NCBI GenBank assembly: GCA_017743475.1
Contig: JAGHYV010000001.1
Coordinates: forward strand, 186,001-250,000
DNA length: 64,000 nucleotides
Source of the DNA: Roseiflexus sp.
Lineage (GTDB): Bacteria > Chloroflexota > Chloroflexia > Chloroflexales > Roseiflexaceae
Reading direction: 5' to 3'
Shown here: piece after piece, positions 29,356-38,677 of the stretch
Layout: every line of letters starts with the position of its first letter
Numbering within the stretch: the first letter of the stretch is position 1
Program-made: the position numbers and the translations under genes
Notes under the pieces: model-generated
Told to the model about the DNA's origin: nothing
The model's input: the letters and a program-made list of their open reading frames with translations, nothing else
The model's database searches: none

Positions 29356-29744
29356 ACCATCCGGGCTGTCAGCAATGTGCTACCGTGTGCGTCCTTTGAT
29401 AGTGGTCGCAACCATTGCGAATTCGTGAAGTCGCTGGTGGTGATAATAATACCCTGCTGATGCACCTGCAGTGAACCGCGCAACTGGGTGACGACCTCCA
29501 CGTTTACGTTTTTCTTCCAGCGCTTTACCTGCACCGCAGCGCTCACCTCGGTCAGCCCGGCTGCGCGGTAGATGCCCACGACGTCAACGCCGCCATCGTT
29601 GCGGTACGGGGTGATTTGAACCGTACTCTCATCAAAGCCCATACGGATCAGCAACTCGCGGATCAGCGCCTCGAACCGGTCTGGCGGCATGTTCATGACC
29701 ATTTTGCGCAATTGTTTTCGCGTGTCTGTATTGATGTCGGACAC
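29352..29744 (-). CDS. Mrr_cat-like nuclease domain protein, short or truncated
   Basis: 130 residues from a GTG at 29742-29744, 31 bp after the histidine kinase stop. MPPDRFEALIRELLIRMGF leads into the restriction-endonuclease-like fold. The catalytic set is DGGVDVVGIYRAAG followed by AVQVKRWKK (D...QxK), then QLRGSLQVHQQGIIITTSDF, the typical Mrr RGxxITTS strand. Type IV Mrr enzymes cut methylated DNA, but full-length members carry an extra DNA-binding domain that is absent here, and the C-terminus after TTSDF is abnormal (SKDAHGSTLLTARMV). It is either a minimal nuclease or a remnant. The open frame continues antisense through the kinase gene, so the start is uncertain. Confidence 0.55.
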   Translation of the reverse strand: MSDINTDTRKQLRKMVMNMPPDRFEALIRELLIRMGFDESTVQITPYRNDGGVDVVGIYRAAGLTEVSAAVQVKRWKKNVNVEVVTQLRGSLQVHQQGIIITTSDFTNSQWLRPLSKDAHGSTLLTARMV

Positions 29745-29775
29745 ATGGGCATATCCATTTGTTTTGTTATTCTCC

Positions 29776-31863
29776 CTATCTCCGCACCAGATCCGTCGCC
29801 ACGGGAAGGGTGAAGTAGAAGGTGCTACCCTTGTTGAGTTTACTCTCTGCCCAGATGCGACCGCCATGCAGTTCCACCAGGGCTTTGGCAATCGAAAGAC
29901 CAAGACCGGTGCCGCCGATGCGGCGCGTATTGCCGTTGTCAACGCGGTAGAAGCGCTCCCAAATGCGCGGCAGGTCCTCCGGAGCGATACCAATTCCCTG
30001 GTCGCTTACCGCAATGCGCACAAACTTCCCGCGTGGGTGGTCGGGCGGGAGTTCAACGTTATCGGAGATTGAGAGGCGGATTTCGCCACCATTTGGTGAG
30101 TACTTGACTGCATTCGTGATCAGATTCACCAACACCTGCCGGACCTTGTCGCGATCAGCATAGACGGGCGGCAGATGCGGCGGAATGTCGATCAGCATCG
30201 TGTGTTTGCCGCTGATCTGATTGTTGAGTTGCGCTGTCAGGTCGCTCACAATCTGGCGCAGTGACACTGCCCACTGATTGAGGCGCACATTCCCGGCTTC
30301 CAGCCGCGTCACCCCAAGCAAGTCTTCAACGATCTGATAGAGATGGTTCGCTTCATTGTATACGGTCTGCACAAATTCGCGCCGTTCAGCAGGACTGAAC
30401 TCACGCGCCAGCAGCAATTCGGTGTATCCCATGATCGAGGTTAGTGGCGTGCGCAGTTCGTGCGAGATGATTGAGAGGAACTCACTCTTCAGGCGATCGG
30501 CTTCGCGTTCGCGCGTCACATCGCTGACGATCCACAATCGACCAGTCAGCGAACCGAAGCTATCGCGCGTTGGCACCGAGAGGAGCATTAACTCCTGATG
30601 CGGGCTGGTCAACTGTACCAGCAACGATTGCACTTCAGTCGGGGCGCGTTGACCTTCGGCGCACATTCTGGTCAGCGTAAGCGGGTCGCGCAGCCGCGGC
30701 AGCAACAGTGGCACCAGATCAAGCGGCACGTAGAACGGATCGCGTATTGATCCGGGCGGCAACCCCCAGATCGTCAGCCATGCCGAGTTGTGGCGCAGCA
30801 CGCGCCCCTGCTGATCCATCAACGCCAGCCCGCTGGGAATGCTGGAGAAGACCTGACCCAGGTGCGTGCTGGTTTCGAGCAACTGCTGATAGTGCAGCGC
30901 GCGACGGAGCGGATTGACGGCCAGGTCGCACAACGCCTTGACGAACGCCACTTCGCTCTCGCCGAACGCGGTTGAGCGCGGGCTATCGAGGATCAGCACC
31001 GCAAGCGGTTGATCGGTGCCGATTGGCATTGCCAGTTCCGCGCGCACTTCAGGATTGAGTGCCTGATAATCCGGATCGTGGGAAACATCACGCAGGAGGA
31101 TCGCGCGCCCGGTGCGCGCGACCTTTCCCGCAACGCCAACGCTCCAGTTCCAGCGACGCCGCGTTTCACCGAAAGCGTCGCGGCTGAGTGGGTTGGCGCC
31201 GTACCCTTCGTATGCCTGAAGCGTCACTTCACCGCGCTCATGGTCAACTACACCGATGGCGCCAGCTTCGGCGCCAGTTGCATCGAGCGCCCAGCGCAAC
31301 AGGAAGGTCAAGAGTTCACCCAGGTCGAGCGGCGCTTCAAGTTCAGCGCGCAGAGCATCGAGTACACGCTGCTGGCGCATCGTTAGGATTGGCGCATCAA
31401 CATTTGCGCCGCTGCTGGACGCGATCGCAGCTGCCATGAGCGGCGTCAGCGCATCGATCAGCGCCTGTTCCTCGTCGCCGATGACCATCTGATGGTCGCC
31501 GCGCAGTTCCAGCACCCCCCATAGACGCCGGTTCCAGATGATCGGCGCGCCATAGTGAAGCGCCGGGTTATCGGCAGCATCCACAACACGACGACAGGGG
31601 GCGCCACAGGCAATAACCTCGTGCAACAGATCATCGTGCCACGGGAGACTCCAGCCGTTCGGCGCATACCACTGATCGCCGGTTGACACCGTGATCGGTT
31701 CATGCTGCCACCAGGTCACACGTCCATCGTGAAAGCGAATGACAGTGCGCAGCAGTTCAAATACACCGGGCAATCGCATCTCAAGCGCCTGATCGCTGGC
31801 GAGCAGGCGTGAAGCGTGCAGAATGATTGGAAGCGTCGCCGATGTGGAAGAGAGCGCGTACAT
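29776..31863 (-). CDS. Soluble hybrid sensor histidine kinase (GAF-GAF-PAS-HisKA-HATPase)
   Basis: 695 residues with no membrane segments. A first GAF-like domain (about 1-150) is followed by a second GAF domain (TGAEAGAIGVVDHERGEVTL) and a PAS domain (FSSIPSGLALMDQQGRVLRH). The dimerisation/phosphoacceptor site is FLSIISHELRTPLTSIMGYT. The ATPase domain has the N box NLITNAVKYSPNGG, G1 VSDQGIGIAPEDL and G2 GGTGLGLSIAKALVELHGG. It autophosphorylates on His in response to a cytoplasmic cue and passes phosphate to an Asp on a response regulator, which is not encoded next to it. Confidence 0.9.
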   Translation of the reverse strand: MYALSSTSATLPIILHASRLLASDQALEMRLPGVFELLRTVIRFHDGRVTWWQHEPITVSTGDQWYAPNGWSLPWHDDLLHEVIACGAPCRRVVDAADNPALHYGAPIIWNRRLWGVLELRGDHQMVIGDEEQALIDALTPLMAAAIASSSGANVDAPILTMRQQRVLDALRAELEAPLDLGELLTFLLRWALDATGAEAGAIGVVDHERGEVTLQAYEGYGANPLSRDAFGETRRRWNWSVGVAGKVARTGRAILLRDVSHDPDYQALNPEVRAELAMPIGTDQPLAVLILDSPRSTAFGESEVAFVKALCDLAVNPLRRALHYQQLLETSTHLGQVFSSIPSGLALMDQQGRVLRHNSAWLTIWGLPPGSIRDPFYVPLDLVPLLLPRLRDPLTLTRMCAEGQRAPTEVQSLLVQLTSPHQELMLLSVPTRDSFGSLTGRLWIVSDVTREREADRLKSEFLSIISHELRTPLTSIMGYTELLLAREFSPAERREFVQTVYNEANHLYQIVEDLLGVTRLEAGNVRLNQWAVSLRQIVSDLTAQLNNQISGKHTMLIDIPPHLPPVYADRDKVRQVLVNLITNAVKYSPNGGEIRLSISDNVELPPDHPRGKFVRIAVSDQGIGIAPEDLPRIWERFYRVDNGNTRRIGGTGLGLSIAKALVELHGGRIWAESKLNKGSTFYFTLPVATDLVRR

Positions 31864-31939
31864 GGTCTCGCCCTATCTGTTTGAGTTATTTTAGCGCCCT
31901 AATGCGGCCTGTCAACAGTTGGTACACACGGTATTCGGC

Positions 31940-31968
31940 TTGACATACCCATATTAGCGTGTTACCAT
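31940..31968 (+). promoter_or_regulatory. Sigma-70-type promoter for the transporter operon
   Basis: TTGACA, a 17-bp spacer, then TACCAT. It lies in the 434-bp gap between the divergent kinase and transporter genes. The remaining leader of about 320 nt holds a perfect hairpin (32140-32160) and no gene. Confidence 0.5.
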
Positions 31969-32139
31969 TCCGCATAATCGTTGATGTAGCGTTAATCTGG
32001 TGTATCCAGGCGCACAGGATGACCGTCTGCGCTCGTTGTGTATTCCTTGTCAGCAAGGAGTCGCCGCGCTCTTCCAGTAGATTCGGGGTGGGCGTAACCT
32101 GGCAGTATCACTGCGTGCCTATCTCTAGATACATACCGT

Positions 32140-32160
32140 TCGCACCGATATCCGGTGCGA
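32140..32160 (+). promoter_or_regulatory. Perfect 8-bp hairpin in the leader of the transporter operon
   Basis: TCGCACCG pairs with CGGTGCGA across ATATC. There is no T-run, so it is more likely an operator or mRNA structure than a terminator. Confidence 0.4.
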
Positions 32161-32297
32161 GCCCCTGATAATACGGATAGCATATCAACAAGGAGGTCGC
32201 CTATCGCACAAACCTGTTTATCGTTTTCAGATTCCTTTACGGACTTCAATGAGAGATATCCTCTGGTCTGGAAGACCTGAGAAAGGAGCTTCATTCC

Positions 32298-34259
32298 ATG
32301 AAGATTCTCGACAGGAAAATCGCGCTCATTCTCATGCTCGCGCTGGTTGTGCCAATCATAGCAGCCTGTGGCACCCCTGCGGCGCAACAACCGATCCGCG
32401 AGACGGTAGTTGTGACCGCAGAACCTATTAGGGAGACAGTCGTCGTGCGCGAGACAGTCGTGGTTGAGGGCCCGACCGCTGCTCCGTCAGGGGCTTTCAC
32501 CACACCGCACCCGATCCTCAGCGATGTGCGGGTGCGCCAGGCAATTGCGTACTGCACCAACCGCCCCGAGTTGATCCAGTCGGTTTACAGTTACCTGACG
32601 CCAGAGCAGCAGCAAGCGTTGCTGATGGATACCAACCTGCCGAAGACGCACTGGGCGGCTGCCAGTGAAGCAGACGGCATTGTGGTCTATCCGTTCGATC
32701 CGGAAAAGGGCAAGGCGCTGCTCGAAGAGGCGGGCTGGAAACTGCCCGAAGGTCAGCGTGTGCGCGCGAAGGATGGGGTGCCGCTGGCGCTCGAGTTCAC
32801 CACTACCAATGCGCAGTTCCGCATCACCTGGGCAACTGTGCTGGAGAAGCAACTGCTCGATAACTGCGGCATCCAGATCATCCGCAAACATGCGCCGGGT
32901 TCCTGGTGGTTCGGTAGCGCCTCCGGTCTGCGTCGGCGCGACTTTGAACTTGGCGCATTCGCCTGGGTTGGTGAAGCCGATCCCCGTGGTCGCGACCTGT
33001 ATGCCTGTGACCAGATTCCGCTGCCGGACAACAATTGGGAAGGCCAGAACTATATGGGCTGGTGCAACGAGACCGCCAGCAAGGCGATCGTCGCAGCCAA
33101 CAATACGCTGAACCGTGAGGAGCGCATTAAGCACTACAAGACATTCCAGGTCGAGTTCACTAAGGACATGGTCAGCCTGCCGCTGTTCCAGCGCCTCGAA
33201 GCGTATGCCTGGAACAAGGCGTTGAGGGGTCTCAAGCCCGACCCGACCGAGTATATCACCGCGAATGCGTATCAGTGGGAGCGCGCCGATGGCGGCGACA
33301 CCATTATCCTGGGCTTCACTCAGGAGCCAGCTTCGATGTTCACGCTGGTCGAGAGCGCGGCAGTGCAGCGCCAGGCGGCGCAACTGGTCGGGGGTGTGCT
33401 GACGACCCAGTATAGCTACGACTTCCAGCCGGTGCTGCAGGATGGTCTCTCGACGATCGAGGCTGGCAAGGCAAAGAATGAGGTCGTCGAAGTCAAAGAA
33501 GGTGATAAGGTCTGGGACGCGACGGGCGCTGCTGTTGAACTCAAGCCGGGCGTCGAGATTGTCAACGCTGACGGCGAGACGATCAAGTACGAGGGCGGCA
33601 CGGTCAAGATGAAGCAATTGACCGTCACCTATGATCTGATCAAGGGCATCAAGTGGTCGGACGGTGAACCGCTAAAGAAGGCTGACCTTGAACTGAGTGT
33701 CAAGATCGCGTGCGATCCTGAGTCGGGCAATGTGAGCCTCACTTTCTGCCAGTCGCACGATAATCTTAATGGTGTTACCTTTAACAGCGACACCAGCTAC
33801 ACCATCAAGTTCCTGCCGGGCGTGCAGTGGCCAATTTACTTCACCGCTCTCTACGGCGGCTACCCCTCGCATGTGACCGTTTCGGACGGGCGGAAACTGG
33901 CGGATGTGCCGGCGAAAGAGTGGGCAACTCTACCGGAAGTCGCCGAAATTCCGCTGGGGTACGGACCATACATTCTGAAGGAGTGGAAGAAGGGCGAGTT
34001 CATGAAGTTCGAGGCGAACCCGAACTTCGTGCTCGGCGCGCCGAAGGTCAAGAATGTCATCATCCAGTTCTACGCCGACACCAATGCGGCAGTAGCAGCG
34101 CTGCTGACCGGTGAGGTCGACATTCTTGAGAAGGCGACGCTCGGCGCCGGTCCGGAGGTGGAAACGGTGCTCAAGGCGGCGGCAGAGGGCAAGATCGAAG
34201 CCAAGACCGACGCCAGCCCGACCTGGGAGCACATGGATATGAACCTGTTCATCCGGTAA
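32298..34259 (+). CDS. ABC transporter solute-binding lipoprotein, family 5, circularly permuted
   Basis: 653 residues. A lipoprotein signal (ALILMLALVVPIIAAC, Cys24) is followed by a short linker with three RETVVV repeats. The order of the mature domain is inverted. Residues ~70-330 (HPILSDVRVRQAIAYCTNRP, YPFDPEKGKALLEEAGW, NCGIQIIRKH, then FQVEFTKDMVSLPLFQRLEA) correspond to the C-terminal half of OppA/DppA-type proteins. Residues ~332-653 (DTIILGFTQEPASMF, GIKWSDGEPLKKADLELSVK, IPLGYGPYILKEWKKGE, PKVKNVIIQFYADTNAAVAA, ending HMDMNLFIR) correspond to the N-terminal half. In the canonical protein MNLFIR leads directly into HPILSDVRVRQAIAY. Nothing is missing, so the fold could close. It starts after AGAAAGGAG and heads the operon for peptide-type uptake. 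Confidence 0.85.
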   Translation: MKILDRKIALILMLALVVPIIAACGTPAAQQPIRETVVVTAEPIRETVVVRETVVVEGPTAAPSGAFTTPHPILSDVRVRQAIAYCTNRPELIQSVYSYLTPEQQQALLMDTNLPKTHWAAASEADGIVVYPFDPEKGKALLEEAGWKLPEGQRVRAKDGVPLALEFTTTNAQFRITWATVLEKQLLDNCGIQIIRKHAPGSWWFGSASGLRRRDFELGAFAWVGEADPRGRDLYACDQIPLPDNNWEGQNYMGWCNETASKAIVAANNTLNREERIKHYKTFQVEFTKDMVSLPLFQRLEAYAWNKALRGLKPDPTEYITANAYQWERADGGDTIILGFTQEPASMFTLVESAAVQRQAAQLVGGVLTTQYSYDFQPVLQDGLSTIEAGKAKNEVVEVKEGDKVWDATGAAVELKPGVEIVNADGETIKYEGGTVKMKQLTVTYDLIKGIKWSDGEPLKKADLELSVKIACDPESGNVSLTFCQSHDNLNGVTFNSDTSYTIKFLPGVQWPIYFTALYGGYPSHVTVSDGRKLADVPAKEWATLPEVAEIPLGYGPYILKEWKKGEFMKFEANPNFVLGAPKVKNVIIQFYADTNAAVAALLTGEVDILEKATLGAGPEVETVLKAAAEGKIEAKTDASPTWEHMDMNLFIR

Positions 34260-34277
34260 ACCGGTAGGGGCAAAAAG

Positions 34278-34306
34278 GCGCGTGCGGGGTTTGTCCCTGC
34301 ACGCGC
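34278..34306 (+). terminator. Stable hairpin between binding-protein and permease genes
   Basis: GCGCGTGCGGGG pairs with CCCTGCACGCGC (11 of 12) across TTTGT without a T-run. Such hairpins often protect the 3' end of the abundant binding-protein mRNA and reduce permease expression. Confidence 0.55.
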
Positions 34307-34361
34307 ATTCATATATAATTGAACGTTAACCGGCTCAGCGCATTCGTATGGGAAATGTGGC

Positions 34362-35564
34362 ATGACGACGTATCTGATCCGCCGCCTGATCCAAATGGTT
34401 GTTGTGACCATTCTTTCGGCAATGCTCGGCTATTCGTTGCTGTACCTTGCGCCAGGCGGGCCGTTGTTGTTTTTGCAGCAGATGCAGAATACCGGGCAGC
34501 GCCGGGTGACCGAAGAAGATATTGCGCGCCTGAAAGCTCGCTATGAACTTGATCTCTATCTCCCCATCCGCTTTACTCGCTGGTTGATCGGCTTCCCTGC
34601 CGGTCCTGTACAGATCGGCGGGATGAATCTGATCTCGCCGGACACAGTCGTCGGGTGTGCGATCCCCGGTCAGGTGCGCCTGCGCTACCCCGATGGCACG
34701 GTTGAGATCATCGAGGAAGGGTGCGTCCGGGTGGTAACACTGGCGAATCTGGCGGAGCGCCGCACGAGTCGTGGCATTCTGTTCGGCGATTTTGGGCTAT
34801 CGCAACAGATTGCGCGTGATCGTCCGGTTAGCGATCTGCTGATGAGTCGCCTGCCGTATACGCTGCAGTTGATGGGTGTTTCGACATTGCTGGCAATTCT
34901 GATCGGTGTGCCGGTGGGCATCTATTCGGCAGTGCATCAGTACTCACGCTTCGACTATGCGATGACTGGCATTACCTTCGTCGGGTCGTCGCTGCCGACG
35001 CTGTTTATGGGGGTTATGGCGATCCTGGTCTTCTCGGTGCTGGCGAAGGAAGCCGGGTTGCCCTACCTGCCGTCGGGCGGTGCACAGGGTATTCGCAACT
35101 ACGATGTTCCATGGATCGGGACGGTGCAGGCCGGTTCGGCGCTTGATCGCACCTTGCGCTTCATTATGCCGTGTGCGGTGTTGACGTTCTTCAATATCGC
35201 AGGGTGGAGCCGCTTCATTCGTGCCAGTATGCTCGAAGTGCTGCGGCAGGATTATGTGCGCACAGCACGCGCGAAAGGCGTGCGCGAGCGGGCAGTGATT
35301 ACCAAGCACGCGCTACGCAATGCGTTGATCCCGTTCGTGACCCTACTCGCAGGGGTGCTGCCAACGCTGGTTGCTGGCGCAGCCATTACCGAATCGGTGT
35401 TCAACTGGCCCGGTATGGGGCGGTTACTGGTCGATGCGCTTGGACGCAGCGATTACACAGTGGCGATGGCGATCCTGTTTATCAGTACCGTTCTGGTGTT
35501 GATTGGGTATCTCATTTCCGACATCCTGTATACAATTGTCGATCCGCGCATCCGGCTCACGTGA
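34362..35564 (+). CDS. Peptide/nickel-type ABC transporter permease (OppB/DppB family)
   Basis: 400 residues. The TM1 start TYLIRRLIQMVVVTILSAML with LLYLAPGGPLLF is characteristic of DppB/OppB. A periplasmic insertion (about residues 80-150, including PGQVRLRYPDGTVEIIEEG) makes it about 60 residues longer than usual. The BPD_transp_1 core contains the EAA loop EVLRQDYVRTARAKGVRERA and HALRNALIPFVTLLAGVLP. It forms the inner-membrane channel with the next gene product and accepts substrate from the permuted binding protein. Confidence 0.93.
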   Translation: MTTYLIRRLIQMVVVTILSAMLGYSLLYLAPGGPLLFLQQMQNTGQRRVTEEDIARLKARYELDLYLPIRFTRWLIGFPAGPVQIGGMNLISPDTVVGCAIPGQVRLRYPDGTVEIIEEGCVRVVTLANLAERRTSRGILFGDFGLSQQIARDRPVSDLLMSRLPYTLQLMGVSTLLAILIGVPVGIYSAVHQYSRFDYAMTGITFVGSSLPTLFMGVMAILVFSVLAKEAGLPYLPSGGAQGIRNYDVPWIGTVQAGSALDRTLRFIMPCAVLTFFNIAGWSRFIRASMLEVLRQDYVRTARAKGVRERAVITKHALRNALIPFVTLLAGVLPTLVAGAAITESVFNWPGMGRLLVDALGRSDYTVAMAILFISTVLVLIGYLISDILYTIVDPRIRLT

Positions 35565-35579
35565 GGAGCAGAACGTACA

Positions 35580-36584
35580 ATGGCCACGACAACATCGGCG
35601 CCCGCAGCGTCTGGCGCTCTTGACAGGTTGCAAACGCGCTCTGAAGGGCAGTGGGTGGTTGTTTTCCGCCGATTTCGTCGGCACCGCCTGGCAATGGTCA
35701 GTCTTGCGATCTTGATCCTGATCTTTACCGCTTCGATCCTGGCGCCCTGGATTGCCCCCTTCCCGCGTGACGAAATCGGCCTGAACCGTACCCGCCTCCC
35801 GCCAATGAGCGTTGATCCGGTCACGGGTCAACTCCATATTCTTGGCACCGACCACCTGGGGCGCGATTTCTTCACTCGCGTGATCTATGCGGCTCGGGTG
35901 TCGCTGATGGTGGCGATTTCAGTAACGATGCTGGTGGCGATCATCGGTACAACCCTCGGCTTGCTGGCAGGGTTCTTCGGCAGTTGGGTCGATAATACCA
36001 TCAGCCGTATTATGGAGTTTGTCGCAACGATCCCTGACCTGCCGATCCTGCTGATCCTTAGTGCGATCATGATTCAGAATGCCGACCTGATCGTTCTACC
36101 GTCCTGGATCATCGGTCCGATCGCCTGGATCATGGCGGCTCCCAACCGCGAGGCAACCCAGGTGGCGTTACTGATCCTGGTGCTCGCATCGCTCGGTTGG
36201 GTCGGTGTGGCGCGTTTGATGCGCGGGATGGTGCTTCAGGTGCGCGAAATGCAGTATATCGAGTCGGCACGCGCACTCGGCGGATCGAATATGTGGATTC
36301 TGCTCAAGCATGTCTTTCCGAACGCCTTCCCACCTCTGATCGTGGCATTTACGCTCGGTCTCAACGGCGCACTGGTGAGCGAGGTAGCGATCAGTTTCCT
36401 CGGTTTCGGCGTGCAGGACCCGACACCAACGTGGGGGAATATGATGGGGTTTGCAACCAGTTATATGTTCAACCATCCGTGGATGCCGCTCATCCCTGGT
36501 CTGCCGATCTTTCTCTGTTCGCTGGCGTTCAACTTTATTGGTGATGGATTGCGCGACGCTCTCGATCCGCGCTTGAAACTGTAA
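35580..36584 (+). CDS. Peptide/nickel-type ABC transporter permease (OppC/DppC family)
   Basis: 334 residues starting 15 bp after the previous stop. The OppC N-terminal domain (VVVFRRFRRHRLAMVSLAIL) is followed by FILGTDHLGRDFFTRVIYAA-type sequence (HILGTDHLGRDFFTRVIYAA), and the EAA loop MQYIESARALGGSNMWILLK precedes FPNAFPPLIVAFTLGLNGAL. An additional hydrophobic loop around residues 160-190 (PSWIIGPIAWIMAAPN) is longer than average. It partners the OppB-like protein. Confidence 0.93.
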   Translation: MATTTSAPAASGALDRLQTRSEGQWVVVFRRFRRHRLAMVSLAILILIFTASILAPWIAPFPRDEIGLNRTRLPPMSVDPVTGQLHILGTDHLGRDFFTRVIYAARVSLMVAISVTMLVAIIGTTLGLLAGFFGSWVDNTISRIMEFVATIPDLPILLILSAIMIQNADLIVLPSWIIGPIAWIMAAPNREATQVALLILVLASLGWVGVARLMRGMVLQVREMQYIESARALGGSNMWILLKHVFPNAFPPLIVAFTLGLNGALVSEVAISFLGFGVQDPTPTWGNMMGFATSYMFNHPWMPLIPGLPIFLCSLAFNFIGDGLRDALDPRLKL

Positions 36585-36601
36585 CAAGAAGTAAGAGAAA
36601 C

Positions 36602-37630
36602 GTGACGACTTCATCTGTTCCTGCACCGGCAGCAACTCTGCGCAAAAAATCTGCAAACGGCGACGTTCTCCTCGAAGTGCGAGGGTTGAAAACCTACTTC
36701 TTTACCGAAGCTGGTGTAGTGCGCGCAGTTGATGGAATTGACCTGACAGTACGCCGTGGCGAGGCGCTTGGCATCGTCGGGGAAAGCGGTTGTGGCAAAA
36801 GTGTCACGTCGCTCTCGATCTTGCGTCTGATCCAGGACCCGCCAGGGAAGATTGTCGAAGGGCAGATTATCTTCGACGGCACTGATATCCTCGCGCTGAG
36901 TGAAGAGGATATGCGCCATATCCGTGGCAACCGCATCTCAATGATCTTTCAGCAACCCACCACCTGCCTCAATCCGGTCTTCAAGGTGGGGGATCAACTT
37001 ATCGAGGCGCTGGAGATCCACCAGGGATTGCGGGGCGAAGAGGCACGTCGGCGTGCTATCGAACTCTTCTCGCTAGTGGGGCTGCCTGACCCGGAACGGC
37101 GCATCAACCAGTATCCGCATGAACTGTCCGGCGGGCAGGCACAACGGGTAATGATTGCGATAGCGCTGGCGTGCAACCCGGAACTGCTGATCGCCGATGA
37201 GCCGACGACGGCACTCGATGTGACGATCCAGGCACAGATCCTCGATCTAATGCGTGAACTGCGCGAGAAGATCAATACCTCAATTATTCTGATCACCCAC
37301 GATATGGGAGTGGTCGCCGAAATGGTGGATTCGGTCGCCGTGATGTATGCCGGGCAGGTGGTTGAATATGCCAATGTGTATAGCATTTTCGCCGAACCGA
37401 AACATCCCTATACCCAAGGATTACTGGCGTCAATCCCGGTGTTGGGTGAGATCGTCGATGAACTGGTGACAATTCCCGGAACTGTACCGAGCCTGATCAA
37501 TCCGCCTACCGGATGCCGCTTCGCTGACCGCTGCACCAGACGGTTCGCGCGCTGCGATGAACCGCCACCGATGTTCAACCTGGAAGATGGGCGGCAGGTG
37601 CGGTGCTGGCTGTATACTCCCGATGCTTGA
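36602..37630 (+). CDS. ABC transporter ATPase, OppD/DppD family (first pair)
   Basis: 342 residues with a GTG start. Walker A is [11 protein letters not shown], the Q-loop [12 protein letters not shown], the signature [15 protein letters not shown], Walker [15 protein letters not shown] and the H-switch LITHDMGVV. The C-terminal oligopeptide extension ([20 protein letters not shown]) holds the four cysteines that bind an iron-sulfur cluster in this family. It hydrolyses ATP together with the OppF-like protein encoded next. Confidence 0.93.
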   Translation: MTTSSVPAPAATLRKKSANGDVLLEVRGLKTYFFTEAGVVRAVDGIDLTVRRGEALGIVGESGCGKSVTSLSILRLIQDPPGKIVEGQIIFDGTDILALSEEDMRHIRGNRISMIFQQPTTCLNPVFKVGDQLIEALEIHQGLRGEEARRRAIELFSLVGLPDPERRINQYPHELSGGQAQRVMIAIALACNPELLIADEPTTALDVTIQAQILDLMRELREKINTSIILITHDMGVVAEMVDSVAVMYAGQVVEYANVYSIFAEPKHPYTQGLLASIPVLGEIVDELVTIPGTVPSLINPPTGCRFADRCTRRFARCDEPPPMFNLEDGRQVRCWLYTPDA

Positions 37631-37657
37631 ACTTCCTGATCAATCAATGGATGTTCT

Positions 37658-38665
37658 ATGACAATGGCAGGGCAACGCAGTGTGTCGAACGATACGCTGC
37701 TAGAAGTCAATAATCTGGTCAAGTATTTCCCGATCAAAGGTGGTATTCTGCGCCGTACTGTCGCAGTCGTCAAGGCTGTCGACGGCGTCAGTTTCACCCT
37801 CAAACGCGGCGAAACCCTGGGTCTGGTCGGCGAGAGCGGGTGCGGCAAAACCACGACTGGACGCACGATCCTGCGGCTGGAGAAGGCAACCAGTGGTGAA
37901 GTGATCTTCGATGGCAAGGATGTGCTTGCTGCCTCCGGCAGTCAGTTGAAGGCTCTGCGCCGCGATATGCAGATCGTCTTCCAGGACCCGTATGCTTCCC
38001 TTGATCCGCGGATGACGATCGGCGAGAGTGTGGCGGAAGGGTTGACGATCCACGGAATCGGTAGCAAAGCCGAGCGTATCGAGCGTGTGCGTGAGGTGCT
38101 GTCGAAGGTCGGCCTGCATCCCAGCCATATGGAACGTTTTCCGCACGAATTTTCCGGCGGTCAGCGCCAGCGGATTGGGATTGCACGTGCACTGGTGATG
38201 AATCCAAAACTAATCGTGTGTGATGAACCGGTGTCGGCGCTCGATGTGTCGATCCAGGCGCAGGTGCTCAACCTGTTGCGCAATTTGCAGCAGGAGTTCG
38301 GTCTCACCTACCTCTTCATCGCGCACAATCTCAGCGTTGTTGAGCATATCAGCAATCGGGTCGGTGTGATGTACCTGGGGAAGATGGTCGAACTGGCGGA
38401 GCGGATGGAACTCTTTCGCCATCCGCTCCATCCGTACACCAAGGCGCTGATTTCCGCCATTCCGATCCCAAACCCTGCCATCCGGCGTGAGCGGATCATT
38501 CTTCAGGGGGATGTACCAAGTCCGATCAACCCGCCAAAGGGGTGCCGCTTTCATCCACGCTGCTGGATGGCGCGCGACATATGTCGCGAAGTTGAACCGG
38601 TATTTGAGGAAAAAGCGCCCGGTCACTGGTCAGCCTGCCATTTTGCATATGAGGTTTCACCATAA
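37658..38665 (+). CDS. ABC transporter ATPase, OppF/DppF family (first pair)
   Basis: 335 residues. The start [20 protein letters not shown] is typical of OppF. Walker A is [11 protein letters not shown], the Q-loop [12 protein letters not shown], the signature [15 protein letters not shown], Walker [15 protein letters not shown] and the H-switch FIAHNLSVV. The Cys-rich C-terminus is [20 protein letters not shown]. It starts 27 bp after the OppD-like gene and forms the heterodimeric motor with it. Confidence 0.93.
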   Translation: MTMAGQRSVSNDTLLEVNNLVKYFPIKGGILRRTVAVVKAVDGVSFTLKRGETLGLVGESGCGKTTTGRTILRLEKATSGEVIFDGKDVLAASGSQLKALRRDMQIVFQDPYASLDPRMTIGESVAEGLTIHGIGSKAERIERVREVLSKVGLHPSHMERFPHEFSGGQRQRIGIARALVMNPKLIVCDEPVSALDVSIQAQVLNLLRNLQQEFGLTYLFIAHNLSVVEHISNRVGVMYLGKMVELAERMELFRHPLHPYTKALISAIPIPNPAIRRERIILQGDVPSPINPPKGCRFHPRCWMARDICREVEPVFEEKAPGHWSACHFAYEVSP

Positions 38666-38677
38666 AGGAGAGTGACT

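Noticed and set aside
32487-33617. 376-codon minus-strand frame inside the binding-protein gene
   Set aside because: The plus strand encodes an unmistakable SBP family 5 protein; the antisense frame has no recognisable motif.
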